From the NCBI GenBank assembly GCA_046297495.1, contig JBKBIP010000007.1, positions 131,079 to 195,078 of the forward strand: DNA of 64,000 nt. Reading direction: 5' to 3'. Under the pieces are notes generated by a model, which saw nothing but the letters and a program-made list of their open reading frames with translations, had not been told where the DNA came from and searched no databases. How positions within the stretch are numbered: position 1 is the first letter of the stretch; the number at the start of each line of letters is the position of its first letter. This DNA comes from JBKBIP01 sp046297495 (GTDB lineage Bacteria > Planctomycetota > Planctomycetia > Gemmatales > Gemmataceae). Both the position numbers and the translations under genes were made by a program. Shown here one piece after another: positions 34,953 to 43,716 of this stretch.

Positions 34953-36531
34953 GATGATTGCTCGTGTGTGAGACGGTTGGCCGGCGGTGTGGTCGGGTGC
35001 GAACCACGACCAACGGCTGAGCGTGCGCGCCCCCGGCCAGATCGGTGTTGCGCAGTACTTCCACCAGGGTCCCCGACGAAACGTGGCGCGGCCAGGCGGC
35101 GGCGTCTTCGGGAGTCATCACGATGTAATAGCCGCGCCGGCTGGCCCAAACGTCCAGATTCTCCCATTCCAAAAACGTATTGAGTGGTGGTCCCAGATGG
35201 AAGGCCAAAGCGTGGGCTTCCGTGCGAAAAAACAGGACGGGCCGAGGTGCCGGGGCCAGCTGGCGGATGGCGGCGGCGAAGGCGCGATGCTCGCGCTGTG
35301 GCTCGAGGCGCGGTAGATAATGGACCACATACGCCCACCAACCCACCAGACAAGCCACGATCACTCCCGCCAGGCCCCACGCCCCGCGCCGCCGCTGAGC
35401 CTTGGTGGCAAAGAGCTGGTCCGCCGCGCAGCCGAGAAACAGCGCCAAACCGGGAAAAGCCGGCAGCAGGTAATCCGCCCGCTTGAAACGCATCAAGGAC
35501 AAGAGCAAGACCATGCTGGCGGCCCAGAGCAAGCCAAAGCGGGCTTCGGGGTCGCGGGCGAATCCCTTCCGCCGCCAACCCCACCAGGCCGCCCCCGCCA
35601 GCGCTGGCGTCCAGGGTAGAAAATCGAACGCCAGCCGCGGCGCGTAGAACCACCACGGCTTGGCCGCCAACGCCTCGGCTCCACCCAAGCCACGCTGGAG
35701 ATTGTGATACCAGAAGAAGGACTGCGTGAACGCGCCGCCGCTTTGGCGATCCAACCACCAGAAATAGGGTCCAACCAGGGCGAGCACCAGCGGCACGCCC
35801 CACCAGAGCGAGGAGCATCGCCAGCTGGTCACTCCAGCCCGCCAACGCCGCTCGAGCAGCCAGTGACTTACCATCACCACTATTGGCAACACGGCGCCAA
35901 TCGGCCCCTTGAGCAGCACGGCGACCGCCACCGCGAGGTAAACGAGAATCAGCCAAGGCCAGGCGGCGCGCCGCTTCCAGGCCACATAATACGCCCCCAG
36001 CGCCACGCCGACACACAACGTCAGCGGCATGTCGATCCGGCCGGTGCGGGCCAGCCAGGTGTAATGTTGCGCCGTGGCCAGCACCAAAGCGGCGCCGAAC
36101 CCGGCACGCGACCGCCCACAAGCCACGCCCCAACCAAACAGCAGCAGGACGCCGGCCCAGCCCGCCAACGCCGCCGGCAAGCGAACGGCCCAGGCATCAA
36201 CCGCCGTGCCACGCCCCCGCGCCGCCAACGCCACCAGCCAATAGTACAAGGGCGGTTTTTGCACGTCGAGTTGGCCGTCGTACAAATGCGGCAACCGCCC
36301 CCAGCCGTGTATCAGTATCCCTTGGGCTTCCTGCGCCGCCCGCGCTTCGTGACTGCTCCACAAATCCCGCTCCGCCAAGTGATGGAAGAACAGCAAACCA
36401 CAACAGAGACTCAAGACTAGCACAGGAAGGATATAGAGGAAAAATCCGGCAGGTATCGACAACCGGCCCCGAAAACGCCCCCGCGCCGTACTGACGACCC
36501 GATAAGATGGAGATGCAATGCGACGCATCAA
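34906..36531 (-). CDS. GT39/ArnT-like membrane glycosyltransferase
   Basis: The 541-aa protein has about eleven membrane helices. The first periplasmic loop holds RDLWSSHEARAAQE, the acidic/Glu-Ala-Arg site of this superfamily, then LDVQKPPLYYWLVALAARG, a well-known ArnT/PMT motif. GPIGAVLPIVVM and RFKRADYLLPAFPGLALFLG are also typical. It transfers a sugar from a polyprenyl carrier to a protein or lipid in the periplasm; the acceptor is unknown. It overlaps the GT2 gene that follows. A 289-base spacer separates it from the divergent J-domain gene. Confidence 0.85.
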   Translation of the reverse strand: MMRRIASPSYRVVSTARGRFRGRLSIPAGFFLYILPVLVLSLCCGLLFFHHLAERDLWSSHEARAAQEAQGILIHGWGRLPHLYDGQLDVQKPPLYYWLVALAARGRGTAVDAWAVRLPAALAGWAGVLLLFGWGVACGRSRAGFGAALVLATAQHYTWLARTGRIDMPLTLCVGVALGAYYVAWKRRAAWPWLILVYLAVAVAVLLKGPIGAVLPIVVMVSHWLLERRWRAGVTSWRCSSLWWGVPLVLALVGPYFWWLDRQSGGAFTQSFFWYHNLQRGLGGAEALAAKPWWFYAPRLAFDFLPWTPALAGAAWWGWRRKGFARDPEARFGLLWAASMVLLLSLMRFKRADYLLPAFPGLALFLGCAADQLFATKAQRRRGAWGLAGVIVACLVGWWAYVVHYLPRLEPQREHRAFAAAIRQLAPAPRPVLFFRTEAHALAFHLGPPLNTFLEWENLDVWASRRGYYIVMTPEDAAAWPRHVSSGTLVEVLRNTDLAGGAHAQPLVVVRTRPHRRPTVSHTSNHHVDQLGTTSHRHRGN

Positions 36532-36820
36532 CGATTCCCACGTATCCGCGAGGAAAAAACTTGCTATTCCCGCGTGGCGCGTTACCTTAACCTATAGATA
36601 GCTTGGCTATGGTTTGATTCGAGTAGGATAGGATGGTGAGTAGCGCCATGCCGGCAATGGAATCTTTTAACAAAATCATCCGTTTGCCTCAAGGCGATTG
36701 ACAACGGCTGTGGCAGCTCCAGGCCGCACCTTGTTTTGTTGGCTGAGTAGTCGATCTTTGCCCAATTTTCCAAGTTTACCGAATGGCGTCATCCTTCAGG
36801 AAGATTGGGGGACATAGGGC

Positions 36821-38155
36821 ATGAGCCATGACATCATCCGCGCGTGGTTGAAGCTTCCGACCAACGATTGGCCGCCGGATCACTACACCCTCTTGGACCT
36901 ATCACCGGAGGAAGCCGATGCCCACCGCATTGAGCAAGCCGTGCAAGAGCGCATGGACATCGTGCGCCGGTATCAGTTGTTACATCCCGATCAGGTCACG
37001 GAGGCCATGAATCGACTGGCCCAAGCGCTCATCTGCTTGACCGACCCGAAAGCCCGCGCCAAATACGACTCGACCTTGCGGAAGAAGCCGAAAGTAGCGG
37101 TCCTTGTGAACAATGGGGCAGCCGCTCGCAATGAGCCGGACTCAACACCACGAACGGCTGTCCGCTCGACGAAGCCAACCACCAAGGGTCAGAAGGGGAC
37201 GAATGGCACGCCAGCACCGCCTCCTTCCACTACGGCGGGCGAAGCATTGGACGACGATCCGCACCGCTGGTTGTACGGACCGTGGCCGCGACACGATTTG
37301 GCCGCCGCCGTTCCGCCGTTTCCCGACGGGGCGACCGTGTTGGATTGGGAAGAGGCCCCCCCACCGGAACGGTCCAGTGAAATTCCCGTTGGCATTATAG
37401 TGTCCTCGTCGCGGCCGCGAACCAGCCCGGAATTCCCGGAAGTGGTCGATGCCATCCCCGCCCTGCAAGGGGAGATCGACGCGGCCCAATCATCCACTGT
37501 CGCCCGCCACGGCTTGACCACGCGGCGAGCGCTGTATCGCCGCATCGCCATCACCCGGCAACTGTTGTATGCCTGGAATCAACTGGGGATTTACTTGAAG
37601 GACTCCCAGCGCAAATTATCTCGGCGTTTGGAAGGTCAAGACGTGATCCGCCAGTTGAACATTGTTCGCCGCCAGCTGCACGATTTTCCACCGTTATTAG
37701 GCCAAGCCGGTCAACCGGGTTATCTCGTCGTGGCCCTGGCCCGGCAGCCATACATCTTGCAGACCTTCCGCTCGTTGTCCTCCCACCAGCGCGAAGCCTT
37801 GGCCCGTGATTGGCAAGCGGGCCAATCGTTGTTGCTGGCCCATCGTCAATTCCTACGCGCCGAGCTACGCGCCGCGCGCAGCAAGACCTTGGGGGGCCGG
37901 ATGGTCCGGGCGGCGAAAGAATTGATCCTGGATCATTCGGGGATTGGTTTGTTCGTTTTGGGTTTGGTGGCTGTCAATCTCGCCTGCCGCACGCCAACGG
38001 CCCTGTGCATCGGCCAAGCCCTGCTGATCTTAATCGTCGCCTATGTCTTCCTGCTCGTCCGCAGCCATCTCCCCGGTAAAGACTGGCTGCGCCGCTCCTC
38101 TCTGCCCGCCGCGGAACCAACCGCGCAAACCATCTCCAGAACGGCGGCGCGGTGA
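36821..38155 (+). CDS. J-domain-like membrane protein
   Basis: The 444-aa protein has an N-terminal J-like module (about residues 18-90): YTLLDLSPEEADAHRIEQAV, an HPD tripeptide in LLHPDQV, and LTDPKARAKYDSTLR. A Pro/Thr/Ala-rich linker (about 95-215) leads to a helical region (225-360) and two membrane helices near the end (GLFVLGLVAVNLACR and ALCIGQALLILIVAYVFLLV). HPD is needed for Hsp70 contact in true J-proteins, but its position relative to the helices is not certain here. I infer a membrane-tethered co-chaperone or a scaffold. A family A hairpin follows the stop. Confidence 0.62.
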   Translation: MSHDIIRAWLKLPTNDWPPDHYTLLDLSPEEADAHRIEQAVQERMDIVRRYQLLHPDQVTEAMNRLAQALICLTDPKARAKYDSTLRKKPKVAVLVNNGAAARNEPDSTPRTAVRSTKPTTKGQKGTNGTPAPPPSTTAGEALDDDPHRWLYGPWPRHDLAAAVPPFPDGATVLDWEEAPPPERSSEIPVGIIVSSSRPRTSPEFPEVVDAIPALQGEIDAAQSSTVARHGLTTRRALYRRIAITRQLLYAWNQLGIYLKDSQRKLSRRLEGQDVIRQLNIVRRQLHDFPPLLGQAGQPGYLVVALARQPYILQTFRSLSSHQREALARDWQAGQSLLLAHRQFLRAELRAARSKTLGGRMVRAAKELILDHSGIGLFVLGLVAVNLACRTPTALCIGQALLILIVAYVFLLVRSHLPGKDWLRRSSLPAAEPTAQTISRTAAR

Positions 38156-38170
38156 CAATACCGGGATGAT

Positions 38171-38217
38171 GATTCATCGTTGCGCGCTGGCGCTCGCCCC
38201 ACGCGAAACGATGAATC
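38171..38217. repeat. Inverted repeat, family A (copy 5)
   Basis: GATTCATCGTT pairs with AACGATGAATC; inner bases pair partly. It starts 15 bases after the J-domain-like gene, between convergent genes. Confidence 0.7.
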
Positions 38218-38254
38218 CATCATCGCAATCAAGAAGTTATTTCTCAGTGAGTTT

Positions 38255-39265
38255 TCAGTCCGCCTCCTCCTTGGGGAAAAATAGCAAGTCATCGTCAACC
38301 ACTGGCTCCAGCTCTGCTGGCTTCACGGCAGGTAGTGTTTCCAGCACTTCCAGGACGGGATGGGGGCCATTTGCCGTCGCGGAGGCGGCGTCGGCGGATT
38401 CGGCGGGCGCGCTGGCCTTGGCGGTTTCAGCCACGCCGTTGCCGCGCTTGCGGGACGAGCGGCGGCGTCGGGAGGCTTTCTTGGCGGGGGCCGGCGCCGC
38501 CCCGGCTTTCAGCTCATCGCCGAACCGCGTCACCACGTATGTCCGGCTGCGTTTCTCGGTCTCTAGCTCCACCAACCCTTCCTTCTGAGCATCCTCCAGC
38601 AACTCGCTGAACGTGCGGTAGCCGTGATAGGATTCGTTAAACGATGGCTTCTTGCGTTTCATCGTATCCTTGATCATCGACGACCAGAGCACTTCTTTGT
38701 TCTCGCGGCGCAGGGCCAGCAGCGATTCCAGCAGCAGGGCGAACGCCTTGCGCTTGGTTTCGGGCAGCTGCGAATCGATCTCCGGCGACAACGTCGGTTG
38801 TTTGCCCAGGTCCTCGTAATAGATGAACTCATCGCAATTGTCGCGCAACAGGTCCGAGGTCGATTCCTGCATTCCCAAACCGATGACGTGCTTGCCGTTC
38901 TCTTTGAGCTTGGACACCAGCGGGGAAAAGTCGCTATCACCGGAAACGATAACGAAGGTGTCAATGTGCTCCTTGGAATAGGCCATGTCGATGGCATCGA
39001 CGCACAGACGAATGTCCGCGGAATTCTTGCCGCTTTGGCCGCGCCGAGGAATCTCGATCAACTCGATGGCCGCCTCGTGCAGCAGGCCCGTGTACGAGGA
39101 AAAGCGATTCCAGTCGGCGTAAGCCTTCTTGACGACGATCTTGCCTTTCTCCACCAGACGTTCCAGCACTCGGCTAATCTCAAAGCGATCGCGCCGGCCC
39201 TGAAAGCCCAGGGCCAGATTCTCGAAATCGATGAAGACCGCCAAGGATCGTTCACCATTGGGCAT
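38255..39265 (-). CDS. NYN (PIN-like) nuclease domain protein with LOTUS/OST-HTH domain
   Basis: The 336-aa protein begins with an NYN domain (about 5-165): VFIDFENLALGF with the first catalytic Asp, then NSADIRLCVDAIDMAYS and FVIVSGDSDFSPLVSKLKE with further acidic residues, as in LabA/MARF1-type RNases. A LOTUS/OST-HTH RNA-binding domain follows (about 180-255: FALLLESLLALRREN, then FNESYHGYRTFSELLEDAQ). A basic Arg/Lys tract (KKASRRRRSSRKRGNG) and an acidic tail end the chain. Together this suggests an RNA-binding endoribonuclease. The target is unknown. Confidence 0.85.
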   Translation of the reverse strand: MPNGERSLAVFIDFENLALGFQGRRDRFEISRVLERLVEKGKIVVKKAYADWNRFSSYTGLLHEAAIELIEIPRRGQSGKNSADIRLCVDAIDMAYSKEHIDTFVIVSGDSDFSPLVSKLKENGKHVIGLGMQESTSDLLRDNCDEFIYYEDLGKQPTLSPEIDSQLPETKRKAFALLLESLLALRRENKEVLWSSMIKDTMKRKKPSFNESYHGYRTFSELLEDAQKEGLVELETEKRSRTYVVTRFGDELKAGAAPAPAKKASRRRRSSRKRGNGVAETAKASAPAESADAASATANGPHPVLEVLETLPAVKPAELEPVVDDDLLFFPKEEAD

Positions 39266-39322
39266 ACATGTGCTCCATAGTTGAGGAACTGAAAGGAGTC
39301 CTTCCCACGTTCGAGATGGGAA

Positions 39323-40468
39323 TTACCCCGACCGCCGTAATATCTCCATCAAGCGGTCGAGATCATCTAAGTTATTATAACAATGCGGGCTGACACGTAA
39401 GCGCCCCGCGCGTTGATTGATGATGATTCCCTCGGCTCGGCTGGTCCGCACTAGCTGGCGAAGGTTGGTCCCCGTCGGGGGAATGAGCGAGACGATGCCG
39501 GAGGCGTCTTGCGGTTGCCGGCTGCTGAACACCGGCCAACCGGCCGCTTCGGCCTGGGCACCCAGATAATCGGTCAACTCCCGCACGCGCGCGGCGATGG
39601 CGTCCATCCCCAGCGACACCAACAATTCCAGGCTTCCCCCCAAGGCGGTGATGCCGGCGACGTTGAGGCTGCCGCTTTCCCAGCGGCCGGCGTGCGGCTT
39701 GAGGCGAAAATCGATGCGCGAGAAATCGCGGCAGCCGACGACGCTGTTCCAACCCACGCCGATGGGGCGCAGCCGTTCGACCATCTCCCGGCGGATGTAA
39801 AAGATACCGGCCCCTTCGGGCCCCAGCAACCACTTGTGACCATCCGCCGCCAAAAAGTCAACAGGAACCCGCTGAACATCGAGCGGCAGCACGCCCAATC
39901 CCTGGATGGCATCAACGAAGAACGGGATGCCGCGGGCGCGGCACAGGCTGCCGATGGCGTCGAGGTCGTTCCGAAAACCGCTGGCGAATTCGACGAAACT
40001 GAGGCTGACCAGCCGCGTGCGCGCGTCGAGAGCGGCGCGCAGGTCATCGATCTCCAGCCGGTTGCCCCGACTGGGCACGCGCCGCGTTTCGACGCCGCGA
40101 CTAGCCAGGTTCAACCACGGGTAGATGTTGGCCGGGTATTCCTCGGCGGCGGTCACGATATTGTCTCCCGGCTGCCACGGCCAACCCTCGGCGACGATGC
40201 CGATGCCCTCGCTGGTGTTCTTGATGAAGGCGATGTCGAGCGGGTCGGCGTTGAGCAGCTGGGCCGCCAGCCGCCGCGTTTCTTCGACACGCCGCCGCCA
40301 GCGCGGCTCGTCGGCCAATCCGTTCTCGGCCAAGTCGTCGGCCCAATCGCGCATGGCCTGCCGCGCTGGCCCACTGATCGGCGCCACCGCCGCATGATCC
40401 AGATAAGCCCAACGCCGTGTCACCGGAAAGGCGGCGCGCACACCGTGCCAATCGATGGCGGAGGACAT
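39323..40468 (-). CDS. Class V aminotransferase (cysteine desulfurase-like)
   Basis: PLP-dependent enzyme of 381 residues from ATG 40468 (GAGGAA upstream). Family features are YLDHAAVAPI at the start, NTSEGIGIVAEG, a PLP-ring segment FVDAIQGLGVLPLDV, and the Schiff-base lysine in ADGHKWLLGPEG. WESGSLNVAGITALG is also typical. I see no obvious desulfurase loop Cys, so it may be an isopenicillin-N-epimerase-like or other class V enzyme rather than IscS/SufS. No Fe-S assembly genes are nearby. It is divergent from the site-2-type protease gene. Confidence 0.85.
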   Translation of the reverse strand: MSSAIDWHGVRAAFPVTRRWAYLDHAAVAPISGPARQAMRDWADDLAENGLADEPRWRRRVEETRRLAAQLLNADPLDIAFIKNTSEGIGIVAEGWPWQPGDNIVTAAEEYPANIYPWLNLASRGVETRRVPSRGNRLEIDDLRAALDARTRLVSLSFVEFASGFRNDLDAIGSLCRARGIPFFVDAIQGLGVLPLDVQRVPVDFLAADGHKWLLGPEGAGIFYIRREMVERLRPIGVGWNSVVGCRDFSRIDFRLKPHAGRWESGSLNVAGITALGGSLELLVSLGMDAIAARVRELTDYLGAQAEAAGWPVFSSRQPQDASGIVSLIPPTGTNLRQLVRTSRAEGIIINQRAGRLRVSPHCYNNLDDLDRLMEILRRSG

Positions 40469-40607
40469 GATGGGGTTCCTCGCGGCTGCTTCCCGGCGGG
40501 GCACCCGCCCAAACGGGAGCGCCGATTTTGCCCTTGTTTATGTCCGTGTCTTTGCTTCCATAATACCGTAGGTTTTGGGTATCCACGTGACGACAAGGGG
40601 CTGTGCC

Positions 40608-41432
40608 GTGTTTTTTGAACCAAATCGAACGCCTTACGATTTGAACTTTAGCATGTTCGGCGTGCCGGTGCGCGTGCATCCACTGTTTTGGCTGATCAGC
40701 GCCGTTCTTGGCTGGAACGCGATCCATTACGGCTTCAGCTATGTGCTGGTGTGGATAGCTTGCGTGTTCGTATCCATCTTGGTGCATGAGATGGGGCACG
40801 TCAGCATGGGGCGGATCTTCGGCGCGGAGGGGCACATCATCTTGTACGGTTTCGGCGGTCTAGCCATTGGCAGCAACTACCTGTCCAACCGCTGGCAACG
40901 CATTGCCGTCGCCTTCGCGGGGCCGTTGGCCGGGTTCATTTTCCTCGCCTTGATCCTGGGGGCCTTGCAAGTGTTGGCTCCCGACCGCTTACTGCGTCTC
41001 ACCGCGCAAATCCAGGCGCTGCTCGACTTGCCGTTTGATCGGAGCGTCTTTCTGCTTCCGCCGAGCTGGGCGGAAGCAGCCTTGTGGAACCTCTTTCTGA
41101 TCAACTTATTTTGGGGGTTGATGAACTTGCTGCCGATTTGGCCGCTCGATGGGGGACAGATCTGCAAGGATTTCCTGATGGGCTGGTGGCCACGCGACGG
41201 CTTGCGCTATTCGCTGATCATCTCTTGCGTGCTGGCGAGTCTCTTGGCTGTCAACGCCCTGCTCGACGCCTATGGCCGACCGCTGATCCCGTTCATGCCG
41301 TTCGGTGGCTTTTACATCGCCATTCTCTTCGCCCTGTTGGCAGTCAATAATTACCAAGCCTATCAGCAAATCGCTTCCTATCAGCGCTTCGACGCTGGCG
41401 AGCGTGAGCCGTGGGAACGGTGGGATAAGTGA
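40608..41432 (+). CDS. Site-2-type (M50) membrane metalloprotease
   Basis: Start at GTG 40608 with AAGGGG upstream, 274 residues; a TTG at 40575 would add eleven. Membrane helices carry the zinc motif LVHEMGHVSMG (HExxH) and the second ligand motif NLLPIWPLDGGQI. This is the compact rhomboid-free M50 architecture with about five or six helices and no CBS or PDZ domain visible. It probably cuts a membrane-bound regulator, but no anti-sigma factor gene is adjacent. The next gene is convergent. Confidence 0.87.
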   Translation: MFFEPNRTPYDLNFSMFGVPVRVHPLFWLISAVLGWNAIHYGFSYVLVWIACVFVSILVHEMGHVSMGRIFGAEGHIILYGFGGLAIGSNYLSNRWQRIAVAFAGPLAGFIFLALILGALQVLAPDRLLRLTAQIQALLDLPFDRSVFLLPPSWAEAALWNLFLINLFWGLMNLLPIWPLDGGQICKDFLMGWWPRDGLRYSLIISCVLASLLAVNALLDAYGRPLIPFMPFGGFYIAILFALLAVNNYQAYQQIASYQRFDAGEREPWERWDK

Positions 41433-41479
41433 ACCAGGGGAACGGGGATAGCTTGTCTATACCGGCGTCCGTCCCTTGG

Positions 41480-42673
41480 TCAGCCGTCCCCTTCCAGCAG
41501 GCGACTGAGACGGTCGTTCAACTCTTCTTCCGCTCCCGCCGACCAGAGGAAATGCTCCGGCGGTTTGAAGCCGCCTTCACTGGTGAACGTGGCCGACGGC
41601 GTGGGACACATAGAGAGAATGCCGAGCGACGTGCCCTTGAGCCGCAGCTCGAAGGCCGTCACTTGCGACAACTCGGCGGCATCGAGCGTGCCGGGAGCGA
41701 CGGCCGTGGGGCCGTCGGTGATCAGCACTTCCTGTTCGAGCAAAAGCGGCTCTCGAATGGCGCCGGGGACCTGGGCCCGCACTTGAAAGGGACATAGCCC
41801 CGCCATGCCCAGCTCGCCGCTACTGACGAGGAAGCACGGCCCGACGCGGTCGCCCGGCGCCAATTGCGGGATTTGCCGGCGCAGGTGCATGCCGTCCTTG
41901 CTGGTTTGGATGACGAAGCGGGTGTCGGAGATTCGCAACGAACGGTGAAAGTGACGCAGCGAGATGGCCCGGATGCGCTGGCTGGCCAAGGGCTGTCCCG
42001 CCACCATCCAGGTGGCAACCCAAGTGCCGATGCGGCGCGGGACCTTGTGCGGTATGACGGTGAACAAAGCCTGTTTGCCGGCCAGTTGCGAGCTGCACAA
42101 TTGGGCCGGCACGGTGCTGACAACGCCTGTTCGTTCCGAGCGAAATTCGACCTGAAAACCAAGGTCCAGCAACGGGGCCAAGCTGATGGGGCTGGCCAAC
42201 AGCGCCGTGGCGATCAACCCGCGACATTGCGTGGATACAAACGTCTGGCAAGCGACGCTGTGCTCGCCGAGACGGACGAACAAAGTGGGCATCTGCAAGC
42301 GCAGGTTTTGGAGAAACTCTTCCCGTTGCACGATGGGCAAGGTCAATTGCCCCAGCGGATGCTCGCGCCAGAGCAGCTGCGCGGTCGCCGAGCGCGGCGG
42401 CGTGGGCAAGCGGAAGAACAACAGATAGCGATCCTCGCTGTCGTCGCGGCGCAAGCTGTCCGCGTTGTAGATCATGTTGGTTTCGAGGAGGCGGAGCTGG
42501 AAGTCCCCCTTGCGGCGGGCAGCGGCGGGAAGGCGCAGTGAAGCCTCAACCAGGACCGCCTCGGCATTCCACGGAATGGCCGCGTCCGCCAAGGTCAGGC
42601 CGGCTTTCTCATAGCTGAAATGCAGGGCTTGCGGCTGGGTATTCATGCGCTGCATGGACCACAGATCATGCAT
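41480..42673 (-). CDS. Unrecognised protein of the E1-E2-JAB cluster
   Basis: Start chosen at ATG 42673, which overlaps the stop of the E1-like gene by eight bases; 42709 is an alternative. The 397-aa protein has no family that I recognise. It is mostly beta-strand in pattern, with alternating hydrophobic residues and no membrane helix or signal peptide. Two paired segments look alike (QVEFRSERTGVVSTVPAQLC and related strands), so a repeat of beta-sandwich domains is possible. Cysteines are few. The overlap ties its expression to the E1-like protein, so it is a candidate substrate, adaptor or modifier-bearing protein. Confidence 0.6.
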   Translation of the reverse strand: MHDLWSMQRMNTQPQALHFSYEKAGLTLADAAIPWNAEAVLVEASLRLPAAARRKGDFQLRLLETNMIYNADSLRRDDSEDRYLLFFRLPTPPRSATAQLLWREHPLGQLTLPIVQREEFLQNLRLQMPTLFVRLGEHSVACQTFVSTQCRGLIATALLASPISLAPLLDLGFQVEFRSERTGVVSTVPAQLCSSQLAGKQALFTVIPHKVPRRIGTWVATWMVAGQPLASQRIRAISLRHFHRSLRISDTRFVIQTSKDGMHLRRQIPQLAPGDRVGPCFLVSSGELGMAGLCPFQVRAQVPGAIREPLLLEQEVLITDGPTAVAPGTLDAAELSQVTAFELRLKGTSLGILSMCPTPSATFTSEGGFKPPEHFLWSAGAEEELNDRLSRLLEGDG

Positions 42674-43484
42674 CGCCCAGTCGCGCCAACGCTTGAGCCA
42701 GGGCCACATCGAGTTCCTCCGACGAGGTGGGGGCCGGTTCCGAACGGCAAATCAAGCATTCGGCCGCGCGCGGGATGCGGAAGCGATAAGGCCGATACGC
42801 CTCGTCGAACACCTCCGCCACCCGCTGCAAGGTGAACAATAAGGTGGTGAAGCCGGGGGCGTAGCCAGCGGGGTCCGACATCAAGCCCAGCGTGACCAGG
42901 GCATGCAGGGAAGCAATGACGGCAATCGAGGCCTTGCTGGCGGGAATGGTGGTTTCCGCCACGGCCCCGCCGGGCTGCGAATAGTCCGGTGGCTTCGCTT
43001 GGTCCACCGTGACCGAACGTTGCAAATGACTGGCGACGCAGCCATAACAAGGCCCGCCGGGGACAAACCAATGCACGAAGCCGCCGATGCCGCCGCTGAG
43101 CACTTCCCCCAACGTCCAGGGTTTGCCGTGCCGCCGCATCAGGGCGTCGAAATGGTACTTGGCCGGCTCGTTGTCGGCCGCGCAGACACCGATGTCCGCT
43201 ACTGCCACTGCCGCGTCGATGGCCGGCTGTTGGGCCGGATCGAGCAAATCGCCCATCAAAATATCGACCCGCAGATCGGGCCGCAGAGATTTCAACCAAT
43301 CCGCGGCTAGCTCCGCCTTCCTCTCCCCCACCGCCGACGCGGGAAACAGGTGCCGTTCGACGTTGTGTGGTTTGTACACATCCGGCTCGATGAGCGTCAC
43401 CTGGGTAACGCGCTCATCGCGGCACACCAAGTCCAATACCGGCATCCCGCCGCTGCCTGCGCCGACTTGGATGAGATGGGCCAC
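42666..43484 (-). CDS. ThiF/E1-like adenylyltransferase
   Basis: The 272-aa protein activates a C-terminal carboxylate by adenylation, as E1, MoeB and ThiF do. It has the nucleotide loop QVGAGSGG (6-13), LIEPDVYKPHNVERHLF with the Arg/Asn pair, and CAADNEPAKYHFDALM. The putative zinc site is CYGC near 165 and CLIC near 246. GGAGGA lies upstream of the ATG. A separate catalytic Cys is not obvious beyond these. It follows the E2-like gene by 232 bases, with a family A hairpin in between, and overlaps the 397-aa gene. Confidence 0.87.
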   Translation of the reverse strand: MAHLIQVGAGSGGMPVLDLVCRDERVTQVTLIEPDVYKPHNVERHLFPASAVGERKAELAADWLKSLRPDLRVDILMGDLLDPAQQPAIDAAVAVADIGVCAADNEPAKYHFDALMRRHGKPWTLGEVLSGGIGGFVHWFVPGGPCYGCVASHLQRSVTVDQAKPPDYSQPGGAVAETTIPASKASIAVIASLHALVTLGLMSDPAGYAPGFTTLLFTLQRVAEVFDEAYRPYRFRIPRAAECLICRSEPAPTSSEELDVALAQALARLGDA

Positions 43485-43625
43485 GGGTGGTCCTCCATGA
43501 AAAATGGTCTTTATTCCATGTTATGGGAGACTGCCGAACGATAAGCGCGAGCCGTTTCGGGAGCGCCGCGAATCGTGATTTCTGCCGGTGGCATGGAACC
43601 CTCTGTTCACGGTGGGCGGCTCTGC

Positions 43626-43675
43626 GATGGATCGTTTCACCCGCGTTGCCGATTCCCCGCGTGAAACGATCCATC
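43626..43675. repeat. Inverted repeat, family A (copy 6)
   Basis: GATGGATCGTTTCAC pairs perfectly with GTGAAACGATCCATC. On the minus strand it lies 41 bases after the E2-like stop, inside the E1-E2-JAB cluster, so it may reduce read-through to the E1-like gene. Confidence 0.72.
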
Positions 43676-43716
43676 AAAACATGAATCGACGATTCAGTTA
43701 GAGAATCAACCTCTTG

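Noticed and set aside
34808..36133. 441-aa minus-strand frame over the GT39 gene
   Set aside because: Same-strand alternative frame, Arg/Gly/Ala-rich without motifs; the GT39 frame has KPPLYYWL and membrane helices.
2167..43675. Family A hairpins as tRNA or small RNA genes
   Set aside because: They are single stems of 46-51 bases without cloverleaf arms or CCA-type ends.
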